DNA of 64,000 nucleotides from Chitinophagaceae bacterium (GTDB taxonomy: Bacteria > Bacteroidota > Bacteroidia > Chitinophagales > Chitinophagaceae). The position numbers and the translations under genes were made by a program. Under the pieces are notes generated by a model that made no database searches, was not told the origin of the DNA, and saw nothing but the letters and a program-made list of their open reading frames with translations. The DNA lies in NCBI GenBank assembly GCA_022841365.1, contig JALHRP010000009.1:35598-99597 (forward strand). The letters are read 5' to 3'. Below, one piece after another: positions 27,401 through 35,862 of this stretch (positions are counted from its first letter, which is position 1; the number at the start of each line of letters is the position of its first letter).

Positions 27401-29563
27401 ACTGTAATATTATACGATGCAGCGAACACAGCCATTAAAATGACTGTAACCAATGCCAATGGAAATTATCTGTTTACAGATTTAGCTGCAGGCAGCTACA
27501 GCGTTGGCTTCAGTAATATACCTGCAGGTTATTCCTTTACAACACAAGGTGGTGGAACCGCCGCTACCGGCAGCGATGCAAATCCTGCCACCGGCAGAAC
27601 TGCTACGATAGCTTTAGCCGCAGCACAAACCAATCTTGATGTAGATGCAGGTATCCGTTCAACAATGGCTGGTACCGCTTCAATCGGTAACCGTGTATGG
27701 AACGATTTAAATAATAATGGATTACAGGATGCAACTGAGCCTGGTTTACAGGGTGTGATTGTTGAATTACTGGATGGTAATGGTAATTCAATTGACAGTG
27801 ATCCATCAACAGCAGGCATACAACCTACTACAAGAGTAACCAACGCACTGGGTGAATATCAGTTTACAGGTTTACCTGCCGGTGATTACCGGATACGTTT
27901 CATCAACCTGCCAGCGGGCTTTAATGCAGCGCCAAAAGGAGCAGGAGCCGACAGAAATGTAGATAGTGATGGTAACCCGATAGCTGCAGGAACTTCAACC
28001 ACTGATGTGATCAGTGTTGCATCAGGAGAAGAGAGACTTGACATAGACTTTGGTTTAAACAACCCCGCAGCGCCAACCGGCCAGTTAGGTGACTATGTTT
28101 GGTTCGATACAAATAACAATGGTATTCAGGATGCAGGCGAGCAAGGCGTAGCAGGTGTAACCGTGTCGTTATTGAATGCTGCAAATACGGTGGTAGCAAC
28201 AACCGTAACGGATGCAAATGGTAATTACCGTTTTGTAAATATTGCCGATGGCAGTTACTCAATTAAGTTCAGCAATTTGCCGGCAGGCTTTGTGTTCTCA
28301 CCAAAAGATTTGGGTGGGAATGATAATACCGATAGTGATGCAGATGCAGTAACAGGTACAACTGGTACTTACACTATTTCTGCAGGTAACAGCAACCTCA
28401 CTGCAGATGCAGGTATTTATTCAACCCGTGCAGCATTGGGTGATTATGTATGGTTTGATGCCAACAGCAATGGTGCACAGGAAGCAACAGAAAAAGGTAT
28501 TGCAGGTATAACTGTAACCTTGTATGATGCAGCCAATGTAGCTGTAACATCTGCAATCACGGATCAAAATGGCAGATACTTCTTCAGCAATTTAAATCCC
28601 GGCACTTACACCGTTGGGTTTAGTACAATACCGGGCCAATTTGTATTTACTGCAAAAGATGCAGCAGGCGATGCATCCGATAGTGATGTTGATCCTTCAA
28701 CCGGTAAAACAACTGCATATACCTTGGTAGCGGGTCAGGTTATTACAACGGTTGATGCAGGGTTAAAACCAGTTATACCAGCAACCATTGGGGATTTTGT
28801 ATGGTACGATGATAATGGAAATGGTATTCAGGATCCGGGTGAAGCAGGTTTGCCGGGTGTAATTGTAACCTTATACAATGCCGCCAACCAGCCAATCGGT
28901 TCGGCAGTAACTGATGGTAACGGAGCTTATGTAATCAATAATGTACCTGCAGGTAACGGATACTATATTGTATTCAGCAACAAGCCGGATCCTTCAGCAG
29001 CATGGACATTACAGAATGTTGGCGGAGCAGCAGCAATCAATAACAGTAAGGCAGATGCCACAGGTAGAACAACACCATTCAACGTTGCAGCAGGACAACA
29101 GGTTAGCAACATTGACGCTGGATATATACAGCGCATTCCGATTGTTCTCAGCGGAAATGTATTTTACGACGACAATGGAATGACGGATGGTTTAGTAAAC
29201 GGAACAACCACAATTCCATCAGGTATAAATGCAGTGTTGTACGATCCGGTATTAAACCAGGTAATAGCTGTTCAACCGGTTCCGGGACATGGTCAGCCGG
29301 GTGCTGGAACTTTCAGCTTTAATATTTTCAATAACAGTAATTACCGTGTAATGATAACGACTGCTAATCCGGCAATCGGTGCAGTACCACCTGCAACGTC
29401 TGTTTTACCAGCATCATTCAGATCAACCGGTGAAATTATAGGAACAGTTGCAGGTAATGATGGTACTGTTGATGGTAAATCAATACCCATATTTACAACA
29501 AACCTTAATGTTACCAATGTCAACTTCGCAATTAAGCGTGTTATGTTAATTGTTGTTGACTAA
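24416..29563 (+). CDS. Giant surface protein with SdrD B-like repeats and two carbohydrate-binding-like domains
   Basis: A 1715-residue exported protein, probably an elongated adhesin or stalk. A long signal peptide (SIGYTQ end) is followed by a jelly-roll domain (about 35-190, VVNPSFENGTTGWNWSGGT), B repeats 1 and 2 (from about 195 and 314), a second copy of the jelly-roll (about 450-605, again FENGTTGWNWSGGT), then B repeats 3-10 at about 608, 728, 846, 969, 1088, 1223, 1340 and 1457, and a degenerate eleventh near 1575. Each repeat opens with a motif like IGDRVWLDADGDGIQD, whose Asp-rich loop suggests calcium binding. The C terminus ends in NFAIKRVMLIVVD and has no T9SS sorting tail, which is odd for a protein of this kind here. 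The next gene, 51 bp downstream, does carry a tail. Confidence 0.9.
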   Translation: MIHFLPISFKPKSLKKKFGQLILLTILFLFTGSIGYTQCTCTGNIVVNPSFENGTTGWNWSGGTFSAGSGAVICGIKSGDFQVTNTAANWVSQTIGTDLAPGTVINASVYAGTHNNTFNHYVSVDFFDANWNWLSNVAVEVNKVLANAPAGPQLYTLTATVPAGAKYTNVGFTGNGDWIKTDLWCVTLTTPSGGGSIGDRVWLDADGDGIQDASETSGITGVTVQLKNAGGTVIATTTTNASGNYLFTGLAAGNYTVVFPTSISGAVVTPQNVGSDDNVDSDPSQSTGASATISLGVNQNITNVDAGYCPTTLELGNRVWYDANNDGVNAGENGIPGITVYLYKDDNNDNTADGVSIASTVTDANGYYSFTNLGPGHYIVGVITPSGYMSSAVNGGDPDNNINLDDNGQVIVGNEIRGLAITLVAGTEPLVDGNTNSNSNITYDFGLLPDCSCTNSAGNELLNASFENGTTGWNWSGGTLSTGTGYIACGAANGFNNWTTGTAKVWQDVTVAAGSGIVFKGFAGVHTPGLTCSPKLSLIFLNASNVVIAQNDVAVTRDVDVYFGQLEQYSISATAPAGTVKVRVQSAINCNTMKLDAFCLTVTPPTNSSIGDRVWNDIDGDGVQDANEVGLAGVTLTLLNAAGQPIATTTTDAFGNYKFSGLPAGNYSVRVTAPANYSLSAKTQGGDTNLDSDFDPITYTTATITLAANQSRTDIDAGLKFTQPVTTSIGDRVWLDSNADGVQDAGEPGVSNVLVTLYNSVGAVVSNTFTDVNGNYLFTSVTPGTYSVGVSLPTAFVFSPNNGLISGATNSDIIPATGRTTSFTVNAGDNITYVDAGLKPQQPANGSIGDYVWNDINKNGIQEAGEPGIAGVIVRLVNATTNAIIATTTTDVTGKYIFNDVTAGDYKVDFVTPAGYTITTKLNGNVTASGTDSDVDPVTLRTATFTLAAGQRITTVDAGYWLTTPPGTGKIGDRVWLDANQNAVQDAGETNVQGVTVILYDAANTAIKMTVTNANGNYLFTDLAAGSYSVGFSNIPAGYSFTTQGGGTAATGSDANPATGRTATIALAAAQTNLDVDAGIRSTMAGTASIGNRVWNDLNNNGLQDATEPGLQGVIVELLDGNGNSIDSDPSTAGIQPTTRVTNALGEYQFTGLPAGDYRIRFINLPAGFNAAPKGAGADRNVDSDGNPIAAGTSTTDVISVASGEERLDIDFGLNNPAAPTGQLGDYVWFDTNNNGIQDAGEQGVAGVTVSLLNAANTVVATTVTDANGNYRFVNIADGSYSIKFSNLPAGFVFSPKDLGGNDNTDSDADAVTGTTGTYTISAGNSNLTADAGIYSTRAALGDYVWFDANSNGAQEATEKGIAGITVTLYDAANVAVTSAITDQNGRYFFSNLNPGTYTVGFSTIPGQFVFTAKDAAGDASDSDVDPSTGKTTAYTLVAGQVITTVDAGLKPVIPATIGDFVWYDDNGNGIQDPGEAGLPGVIVTLYNAANQPIGSAVTDGNGAYVINNVPAGNGYYIVFSNKPDPSAAWTLQNVGGAAAINNSKADATGRTTPFNVAAGQQVSNIDAGYIQRIPIVLSGNVFYDDNGMTDGLVNGTTTIPSGINAVLYDPVLNQVIAVQPVPGHGQPGAGTFSFNIFNNSNYRVMITTANPAIGAVPPATSVLPASFRSTGEIIGTVAGNDGTVDGKSIPIFTTNLNVTNVNFAIKRVMLIVVD

Positions 29564-29614
29564 ACAAATACATCGTAAAACCTGAATCAACATATAATAA
29601 TTAAAACAAAACAA

Positions 29615-31096
29615 ATGAAACCAAAATTAAAACTGATCCTTTTTATACTTCTGCTTACAAGTATAGGATTTGCAAAAGCTCAGCAGTTTGTAGGGCTTTA
29701 CAATGTATCATTTCCATCAAACCCAACTGTACCGGCTTATACAGCTGGTCCGGCAGCAATAAAGAAAGCCGATGGCACTAATCCAAATTCCGGAGCATTA
29801 TCTGTATCTGCTTCTTATTCCGATCAGCAATACGGAGTATTACCAAACGGTTTAACCGGATATGGTGATCTTGGTCTTATGTTTGGTATCAGTAACAATA
29901 ATAGTGGCAAAGTTCCTACACCTGCATCAGTAGGCGTACCGTTGGCCAATGTTGGTTCACCGGTAAACAGTTACTACTCGGCTCTTTCTACCCAAATTGG
30001 CACAGGGATGAACACATTTAATAACTATGCGTTTAATATGTTTGCCAGTGCAGAAGGTTTATCCGGACAGCCAACTAATGGAAGATATTATTTTGGTAAA
30101 GTAACCTTTACATTTTCACGCCCCGTCATAAATCCAATTTTACATGTAACAGGTCTTGGTGGTTTTTTAAGCATCAATGAACCTCCTTTTCCTACATTGC
30201 CATTTGCAGTTGATTTAGAACTTGATGAAGCAGGATTTCAAATTTCAAAATTGTCAGGTACTGCACGTACTCAATTAAACACAACGACTAAAACAATTTT
30301 TAACAGCTTTGATTATGTGCAGGATTACATTGTTGGCGGTCAAACTCCAGAAGGTGGAAACAATGCAGGTACAGGTAGCTTCCTTATTCAGGGAATAAAT
30401 GTTACAACCGTAACGTTTAAAATATATTTGAGAGGAATGGCTCAAAATCAGGTGTGGACTTCAAACGCCAATTATGTAAATGAAGTTTATAATGGTGATC
30501 GTTTTAATATCAGCTGGACGTTGCCAACTCAGCCCGAGAGTACATTGCCTGCAACAGGTGTGTATTTAAAAGCTGTATTAAATGGTAATGATGTTTCTTT
30601 AAACTGGAAAACTGTAAGTGAAATCAATTCCAAAGAATTTGAAATTGAAAGAAGTACCGATGGGGTTAATTTTAGCCGAATTGCAAGTAAAGATGCAGCT
30701 GGCAACAGTTTTTCTGAGATTAATTATGCGTTTACAGATGCAGCAATAACTAAACGGGTTTATTTTTATCGTTTAAAACTGGTAGATGTTGACAGATCTT
30801 ACACGTATAGTAATGTTGCTGTTATAAGAACAGCAGGCAGCAGTAAGGAAATAAAAACATTCCCCAATCCATTTACATCACAGTTAAATATTGAGTTTAA
30901 CAAGGCTAAAGGTTCATATATCATCAGTATGTTTAATCAGGCTGGTCAGGAAGTAAAAACCTTACGTGCTTTTATTGAAAATGATGTTCAGTACGTAAGT
31001 ATTAATCGTGGAATTCTTACATCAGGTTCATACGCTGTGCGTATTACTAATATTCTAACCGGAGAAGTGAGTGCTCAGAAAGTAATGATTCAGTAA
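29615..31096 (+). CDS. T9SS cargo protein with C-terminal sorting domain
   Basis: A 493-residue secreted protein. The signal peptide ends in GFAKAQ. The N-terminal 300 residues are strand-rich with GLGGFLSIN and NPILHVTGLGG motifs and match no family I can name. From about residue 310 comes a linker domain typical of Bacteroidota cargo (LNGNDVSLNWKTVSEINSKE, then FYRLKLVDVDRSYTYSNV), and the last 80 residues are a type A T9SS sorting domain (KTFPNPFTSQLNIEF, ending AVRITNILTGEVSAQKVMIQ). It lies 51 bp after the giant SdrD-repeat gene and probably shares its transcript, so the two proteins may act together. A terminator follows at 31116. Confidence 0.85.
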   Translation: MKPKLKLILFILLLTSIGFAKAQQFVGLYNVSFPSNPTVPAYTAGPAAIKKADGTNPNSGALSVSASYSDQQYGVLPNGLTGYGDLGLMFGISNNNSGKVPTPASVGVPLANVGSPVNSYYSALSTQIGTGMNTFNNYAFNMFASAEGLSGQPTNGRYYFGKVTFTFSRPVINPILHVTGLGGFLSINEPPFPTLPFAVDLELDEAGFQISKLSGTARTQLNTTTKTIFNSFDYVQDYIVGGQTPEGGNNAGTGSFLIQGINVTTVTFKIYLRGMAQNQVWTSNANYVNEVYNGDRFNISWTLPTQPESTLPATGVYLKAVLNGNDVSLNWKTVSEINSKEFEIERSTDGVNFSRIASKDAAGNSFSEINYAFTDAAITKRVYFYRLKLVDVDRSYTYSNVAVIRTAGSSKEIKTFPNPFTSQLNIEFNKAKGSYIISMFNQAGQEVKTLRAFIENDVQYVSINRGILTSGSYAVRITNILTGEVSAQKVMIQ

Positions 31097-31115
31097 TTCA
31101 ATTCAGTTTCAATAT

Positions 31116-31155
31116 TATAAGAAAGTCTTCCTTCCTAAAGGAAGACTTTCTTATT
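31116..31155 (+). terminator. Intrinsic terminator after the SdrD-repeat / T9SS gene pair
   Basis: AAGAAAGTCTTCCTT-CCT-AAAGGAAGACTTTCTT followed by ATTTT; a nearly perfect 15-bp stem. It lies directly before cmk. Confidence 0.85.
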
Positions 31156-31173
31156 TTGCAGCACTATTTGTGA

Positions 31174-31851
31174 ATGAAAAAAATTGTAATAGCAATTGAT
31201 GGTTGGTCGAGTTGTGGGAAAAGTACACTCGCTAAACAACTGGCAAAAGAGCTGGGGTATATTTATATTGACAGTGGGGCAATGTACAGAGCTGTTACGT
31301 TATACTTTTTAAGAAATCATGTTGATTGGACAAATACATCTGAAGTAACAGAAGCGTTAACAAATATAAACCTGCAGTTTAAACCAAACTCTGTAAATGG
31401 CGAATCGGAAATATATCTGAATGAAGAAAACGTGGAGTATGTTATCAGAGATATGGTTGTTGCAGAAAAGGTTAGCGAAGTGGCGGCCATAGAAGAAGTA
31501 AGATCTTTTGCTGTTGCTGAGCAACAAAAAATGGGTGCGGCTAAAGGAATTGTTATGGATGGAAGGGATATAGGTACTACTGTATTCCCAGATGCTGAAT
31601 TAAAAATATTTATGACCGCAGATATAGCTGTAAGAGTAGAAAGGCGGTTTAGAGAGATGTACAGTAAGAACCCCAACATCACAATCGAGGAAGTAAAAGA
31701 TAATCTGGAAATGAGGGATTACATAGACTCACACCGGAAAGTAAGTCCCCTGCAAAAAGCTGCAGATGCAATAGAAATCAACAATACCGGACTTTCTCCA
31801 GATGAGCAGTTACTATTGGCATTGAAATTCATAGATAAACTTATCTTTTAA
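31174..31851 (+). CDS. cmk: Cytidylate kinase
   Basis: Phosphorylates CMP and dCMP with ATP in the cytoplasm. The 225-residue protein has the P-loop DGWSSCGKST at the N terminus, the DSGAMYRAVTL nucleotide motif, MDGRDIGTTVFPDAELK and a lid with RRFREMY. It stands alone as a housekeeping gene between two blocks of surface-protein genes and is flanked by terminator 31116 upstream. Confidence 0.95.
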   Translation: MKKIVIAIDGWSSCGKSTLAKQLAKELGYIYIDSGAMYRAVTLYFLRNHVDWTNTSEVTEALTNINLQFKPNSVNGESEIYLNEENVEYVIRDMVVAEKVSEVAAIEEVRSFAVAEQQKMGAAKGIVMDGRDIGTTVFPDAELKIFMTADIAVRVERRFREMYSKNPNITIEEVKDNLEMRDYIDSHRKVSPLQKAADAIEINNTGLSPDEQLLLALKFIDKLIF

Positions 31852-32069
31852 GGCTGTTTTTTCTATAATTCGTGAGGCAGACAATATTTTTTTTGAATAT
31901 CAATAAAGTCTTTTATATATTCGCATTACGATCCTCCATATCTGGAAAACACCCTCTAAATCCGCTCATCCGAACAATCCAATTTTTACTTAGGAACACT
32001 GTTTTTTTTTTCTGGCAAATACAGTCCATCTTCCTGTGATCTGCTTTTTCTGGCAACAGAAATAGTAAA

Positions 32070-32110
32070 CACCATATCCTCAATGAATAGCTTTTTCAAA
32101 AGGTACCCCG
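32070..32110 (+). promoter_or_regulatory. Conserved leader element of T9SS cargo genes, copy 1
   Basis: CACC-ATATCCTCA-ATG then AATAGCTTTTTCAAAAGGTA. Matches the elements at 33518 and 35781. The ATG at 32083 is 64 nt before the gene start. Read as a peptide it begins MNSFFKRYP, but here the frame has no stop before the main gene and runs into it out of frame. Confidence 0.6.
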
Positions 32111-32146
32111 TGAAAAGAAAGTTTATTTTACCTCTAAACCTTTTTT

Positions 32147-33277
32147 ATGAAAAAGTTTTTACTCAGTTTTGTTTTTTTAGCGACCGTATTATTGTCAAAG
32201 GCTCAGTTTGTTGAAAGTTTTAATGGCGGTGTATTGCCAGCCGGTTGGGATCTTGCTCAAGGTATGAAGGTGCAGGATTATAACAATCCGTCAAATAATT
32301 GTATTACAGATTTTGGTCTCCTTACACCCGGAGTAGGTGGCAACAATCCTGCAAAAGTTTTAACGGGATCCAGTACTTACAATTCTTCAGCTTCTTTTAT
32401 TAATGTAGGGTTTACCATTTACATTTTTGATGCAAATCTTGCTTGCAGTTCTGTAAAAGCTCTGCCCTGCCAAACCTTTGTACAGGTTTATCTTGTAAAA
32501 GCCAGCTGGACATCTGCTTCAGTTCCTCCGGCATCTGAAATCCTTGCTCAAAGCTTAGTACAAATCGTACAATCGAACACAGCAAATATTCTATATGTTC
32601 CTACACCGGGTTTAACAAACGGTACACAATATCGTGTACTGTATGATTTTAGTGTTCAGGGCAACTGTAACCAGAATGGTACAAAGTATATTTTAGATGA
32701 ATTTAAAGTAATTACTACTGTTGGCGGTCCTTTACCTGTTGTATTAGGAAACTTTAACGCACAAAATAAAAATGGCAAAGTTAGTCTTACATGGGAAACT
32801 TTCCAGGAAGTTGAGAATGATGGTTTTGAAATTCAGCGTCGTGCAGGAAATGGCCGTTACGAAACAGTTGCTTTTGTAGATTCAAAAGTTGCAGGTGGTA
32901 CAGGATCAGGCGCTACTTATAGTTTTGATGACAATACTACATTGGCAAGAGGTGTTACTTATTATCGTCTTCGTCAGGTTGACTTTAACGGCAGATCTGG
33001 ATTTAGTGAAGTGAAAGCATTACGTGGTGCAGGCAGCCAGATTGTTGTTTCTGTTTATCCAAATCCAAGTCGTGGAACAACTAATGTTGCTATCCCTGAA
33101 GGCACGGGTAAAATGGATGTAAGTGTAGATGATTTTACGGGGAAATCGGTACAACGCTGGAGTGGTTTAAATGTTCGTAATCTGCAGATTACTAATCTGA
33201 AGCCGGGCATGTATCTGTTACGCATCACCATTCAGGAAACCGGTGAACAAATAACAGAGCGTATTTCAGTACAATAA
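32147..33277 (+). CDS. T9SS cargo protein, adhesin-like N-terminal domain
   Basis: A 376-residue secreted protein. The signal peptide MKKFLLSFVFLATVLLSKAQ is followed by an adhesin/MAM-like jelly-roll (about 20-195, FVESFNGGVLPAGWDLAQG). From about 200 the C-terminal half (LPVVLGNFNAQNKNGKVSL, then ENDGFEIQRRAGNGRYETV) is shared almost residue for residue with the next two cargo genes, and it ends in a type A T9SS sorting tail (VYPNPSRGTTNVAIPEG, ITERISVQ). It is the first of four cargo genes in tandem. It has both the conserved leader and the conserved 3' UTR element, and its own terminator, so it is probably a separate transcription unit. Confidence 0.85.
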   Translation: MKKFLLSFVFLATVLLSKAQFVESFNGGVLPAGWDLAQGMKVQDYNNPSNNCITDFGLLTPGVGGNNPAKVLTGSSTYNSSASFINVGFTIYIFDANLACSSVKALPCQTFVQVYLVKASWTSASVPPASEILAQSLVQIVQSNTANILYVPTPGLTNGTQYRVLYDFSVQGNCNQNGTKYILDEFKVITTVGGPLPVVLGNFNAQNKNGKVSLTWETFQEVENDGFEIQRRAGNGRYETVAFVDSKVAGGTGSGATYSFDDNTTLARGVTYYRLRQVDFNGRSGFSEVKALRGAGSQIVVSVYPNPSRGTTNVAIPEGTGKMDVSVDDFTGKSVQRWSGLNVRNLQITNLKPGMYLLRITIQETGEQITERISVQ

Positions 33278-33281
33278 AGAG

Positions 33282-33305
33282 GGACAGGAAAAACCAGATA
33301 AAACC
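33282..33305 (+). promoter_or_regulatory. 24-nt 3' UTR element, copy 1
   Basis: GGACAGGAAAAACC followed by AGATAAAACC, identical at 35526 and 37399. It begins 4 nt after the stop codon and ends just before the terminator hairpin. Confidence 0.7.
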
Positions 33306-33314
33306 AAAAAAGAT

Positions 33315-33350
33315 GGGAGCTTTATATTTATAAAGCTTCCTCTTTCTTAA
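33315..33350 (+). terminator. Intrinsic terminator of cargo gene 1
   Basis: GGGAGCTTTATA-TTTA-TATAAAGCTTCC-type hairpin followed by TCTTTCTT. Confidence 0.7.
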
Positions 33351-33517
33351 CTTTTTTATATTCAAATTTTTCTGTTTTACACCATATTCAATCGTATACA
33401 AACTAATATCCTGTTGTAACTCCGATTTGCTAAATACAATCCTATCAATTTCCTTTCCAATCTTTCTATGATTTCATAAGTAAAAGGCGTTGTCTTTTCT
33501 TATCTCTAATAATATAA

Positions 33518-33579
33518 CACCTCTATCCATAATGATAAGCTTTTTCAAACCCTGTCCTTTGATCTGCCTATTTTCTTAA
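33518..33579 (+). promoter_or_regulatory. Conserved leader element of T9SS cargo genes, copy 2, with possible mini-ORF
   Basis: CACCTCTATCCATA-ATG then ATAAGCTTTTTCAAACCC. The ATG at 33532 is 66 nt before the gene start and opens a 15-codon frame MISFFKPCPLICLFS ending at TAA 33577-33579. The rest of the 320-bp gap (33278-33597) holds the 3' element and terminator of the previous gene and AT-rich sequence in which I recognise nothing else. Confidence 0.55.
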
Positions 33580-33597
33580 ACATCTAAATTAAAAGTT

Positions 33598-35520
33598 ATG
33601 AAAAAGTTTTTACTCAATCTCTTACTGTTATCAATGTGGGGCTTCAGTTTTTCACAGGATTTGCCTGCCCCGGCTGCCAATTTGCAAAATCTTCCCGCAG
33701 GCAGCTATATAATTGCAATGGATAATGCAAATCAAAATACGGGTACAGCTTTCAGCGTTTCGGCCAAAATAACCATCAGTAGCGGAAGTAACACGGGTAC
33801 TTTAGATAATGCTGGCAGTGTTGAGGTTGGAATGGTTCTTTCCGGTCAGTCTGCAATCCCTGTGGGTACAACAGTTACAGCTATTAATTATACTACAAAC
33901 GTTGTAACACTTAGTGCAGTTACAACTGCAGCTATCAGTAATAAATCTGTTACTTTTACCGGTAGTGGTTTGTTTAATATGAAAGCTTATGGCCTGATTG
34001 TATATCTGCTAAATAATAATGTTAAACTGAAATGGGTTATTAATGCAGGTAAAGCAAAGGATGCAGCAGATTTTTCTGTAGCTTCTACACGCATTAAACC
34101 AACAGTTGCCGCAACTCCATCATCAAATTTTAAAGCCGGTCCATTTGTAATTTCAGCTTCTGATATAGCTGGCGTTGATGCTTTAATTGATGCGTATAAT
34201 AATAATTTAAATTCCGGAACAGATGTAAATGTTTACGTTACAACAGCTCCAGTAATTGTGGATGTACGATATGATATGACAGGGTTTAAACCAAAAGCAG
34301 CCATCTTAAATGATGGTGGAAATGCATCAATTCATGTTGCATATATGACAGCAGCAGGCGTACCTTCAGTTAGTTATTTAACTGTATCAACTGGAGCAAC
34401 CCTTACAACAAGTTGCTTCACCTTTGCATCTGAGCCACATAATACTTCTGCTACTTCAAGTTTAATTGGTCAGATCAGAAGTTTTGTTCAAAAAGGCGGT
34501 AATTTTCTCGCCCAATGTGAGGCAGTAAGAACATATGAGAATGAAGCTGTTAATGGACGATTTCACAGTACTCGTGGAGATGCAAATGCAGTGTTTGAAA
34601 AAGGCGGAGGAGGTAACACGAATGCAACAATTGAAAATAATATCAACTTTCCCAATCCAAACTTAGCGTATTCACAATTTGAAGGACAGTTTAATGGGAA
34701 TATTACAGGAAGTCTGCAAAACTGGAAATTAACAAGCGGGAGTTCTTACATAAACAACGCACATAATCATGCAGAAGGTGCACTCTTACCTGCTGCAGTT
34801 TCTGCAAGTGTTTCTAAGTTAGTTGCATCAAATCTTAAAGGAGGGTTGGTTTTTTACCTGGGAAATCATACATACAGCTTAGCCGACCGTGCAAACGTTA
34901 ATGGCATGCGGATGTATTTAAATGCATTTCTTACTCCTGTTTCGATTAATTCAAACTGTCCTATTGGCGGACCTTTACCAGTAGTGCTGGCTAATTTTAA
35001 AGCCATTAATAAAAATGGTAAGGCCTCACTTTCATGGGAAACATTGCAGGAAGTAGAAAATGATGGTTTTGAAATTCAGCGTCGTACGGGCAATGGCCGT
35101 TATGAAACAGTGGCGTTTGTTGATTCAAAAGTAGCGGGTGGTACAGGATCGGGTACATCTTACAGTTTTGATGATAATGCAGTTTTAGGTAAAGCAGTAA
35201 CTTATTACCGCCTCCGTCAGATAGACTTAAATGGTAAATCTGAATTCAGTGAAGTAAAGGCATTACGTGGTGCAGGCGGCAAAATCATCGTGTCAGTTTA
35301 TCCAAACCCCAGCCTCGGAACAACAAATATTGTTATTCCTGAAGGAGCTGGAAAAATGGATGTAAGCCTGGACGATTTTACAGGTAAATCGGTGAAACGA
35401 TGGAGCGGGTTAAATGTGCGTAATCTTCAGATTACAAATCTGAAACCCGGCATGTATCTTTTACGCATAACCATTCAGGAAACAGGTGAACAAATATCTG
35501 AACGAATTACTGTACAATAA
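33598..35520 (+). CDS. T9SS cargo protein with amidotransferase-like central domain
   Basis: A 640-residue secreted protein with signal peptide MKKFLLNLLLLSMWGFSFSQ. Residues 25-125 look like a repetitive strand-rich domain (ITISSGSNTGTLDNAGS). Residues about 165-455 contain FVQKGGNFLAQCEAVRTYE and GGLVFYLGNHTYSLADRANV, reminiscent of the class I amidotransferase/ThuA-like fold used for ligand binding; this is tentative. The last 180 residues (LPVVLANFKAINKNGK to ISERITVQ) nearly repeat those of the gene before it, including the T9SS sorting tail. The central part has no similarity to its neighbours. It carries the shared leader and 3' UTR element. Confidence 0.82.
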   Translation: MKKFLLNLLLLSMWGFSFSQDLPAPAANLQNLPAGSYIIAMDNANQNTGTAFSVSAKITISSGSNTGTLDNAGSVEVGMVLSGQSAIPVGTTVTAINYTTNVVTLSAVTTAAISNKSVTFTGSGLFNMKAYGLIVYLLNNNVKLKWVINAGKAKDAADFSVASTRIKPTVAATPSSNFKAGPFVISASDIAGVDALIDAYNNNLNSGTDVNVYVTTAPVIVDVRYDMTGFKPKAAILNDGGNASIHVAYMTAAGVPSVSYLTVSTGATLTTSCFTFASEPHNTSATSSLIGQIRSFVQKGGNFLAQCEAVRTYENEAVNGRFHSTRGDANAVFEKGGGGNTNATIENNINFPNPNLAYSQFEGQFNGNITGSLQNWKLTSGSSYINNAHNHAEGALLPAAVSASVSKLVASNLKGGLVFYLGNHTYSLADRANVNGMRMYLNAFLTPVSINSNCPIGGPLPVVLANFKAINKNGKASLSWETLQEVENDGFEIQRRTGNGRYETVAFVDSKVAGGTGSGTSYSFDDNAVLGKAVTYYRLRQIDLNGKSEFSEVKALRGAGGKIIVSVYPNPSLGTTNIVIPEGAGKMDVSLDDFTGKSVKRWSGLNVRNLQITNLKPGMYLLRITIQETGEQISERITVQ

Positions 35521-35525
35521 ATCAG

Positions 35526-35549
35526 GGACAGGAAAAACCAGATAAAACC
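35526..35549 (+). promoter_or_regulatory. 24-nt 3' UTR element, copy 2
   Basis: Identical to copies at 33282 and 37399 over all 24 nt; begins 5 nt after the stop codon, a different reading frame from copy 1. Confidence 0.7.
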
Positions 35550-35559
35550 AAGAATGACT

Positions 35560-35590
35560 GAAGCCTCACGAAAGTGGGGCTTCTTTGTTT
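35560..35590 (+). terminator. Intrinsic terminator of cargo gene 2
   Basis: GAAGCCTCAC-GAAA-GTGGGGCTTC followed by TTTGTTT; one wobble pair. Confidence 0.75.
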
Positions 35591-35780
35591 ATCTTAAATC
35601 AATTATTTTTTTTGAATGCTTGCAAATGTCAAAACAGAAAAGTATTTTAGTCTCAGCAAACCCAAATATCCTTAAACACCGCTTAATCTTCAATTCCTTC
35701 CCATCCAATTCTTACTGGATTTTTTTATCTCTGTTACCTGTGATTAAAGTTTTTACTGTTGCATAAATAGTTTTAGCTAT

Positions 35781-35836
35781 CACCTATATCCTCAATGATA
35801 AACTTTTTCAAAAGGTGTCCTTTGATCGACCTCTGA
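35781..35836 (+). promoter_or_regulatory. Conserved leader element of T9SS cargo genes, copy 3, with possible mini-ORF
   Basis: CACCTATATCCTCA-ATG then ATAAACTTTTTCAAAAGG. The ATG at 35795 is 68 nt before the gene start and opens a 13-codon frame MINFFKRCPLIDL ending at TGA 35834-35836. The rest of the 342-bp gap (35521-35862) holds the previous gene's 3' element and terminator; the 70-residue frame on the ORF track across it overlaps the terminator and is not convincing. Confidence 0.55.
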
Positions 35837-35862
35837 TTTTTTTATAACCTCAAAACCTTTGT

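Noticed and set aside
25002-29200. Regular repeats that could suggest a CRISPR array
   Set aside because: Units are about 350 bp, degenerate and in frame; they are SdrD B-like protein repeats.
35554-35766. 70-residue ORF between cargo genes 2 and 3
   Set aside because: It overlaps the terminator hairpin and has no domain, signal or plausible start context.
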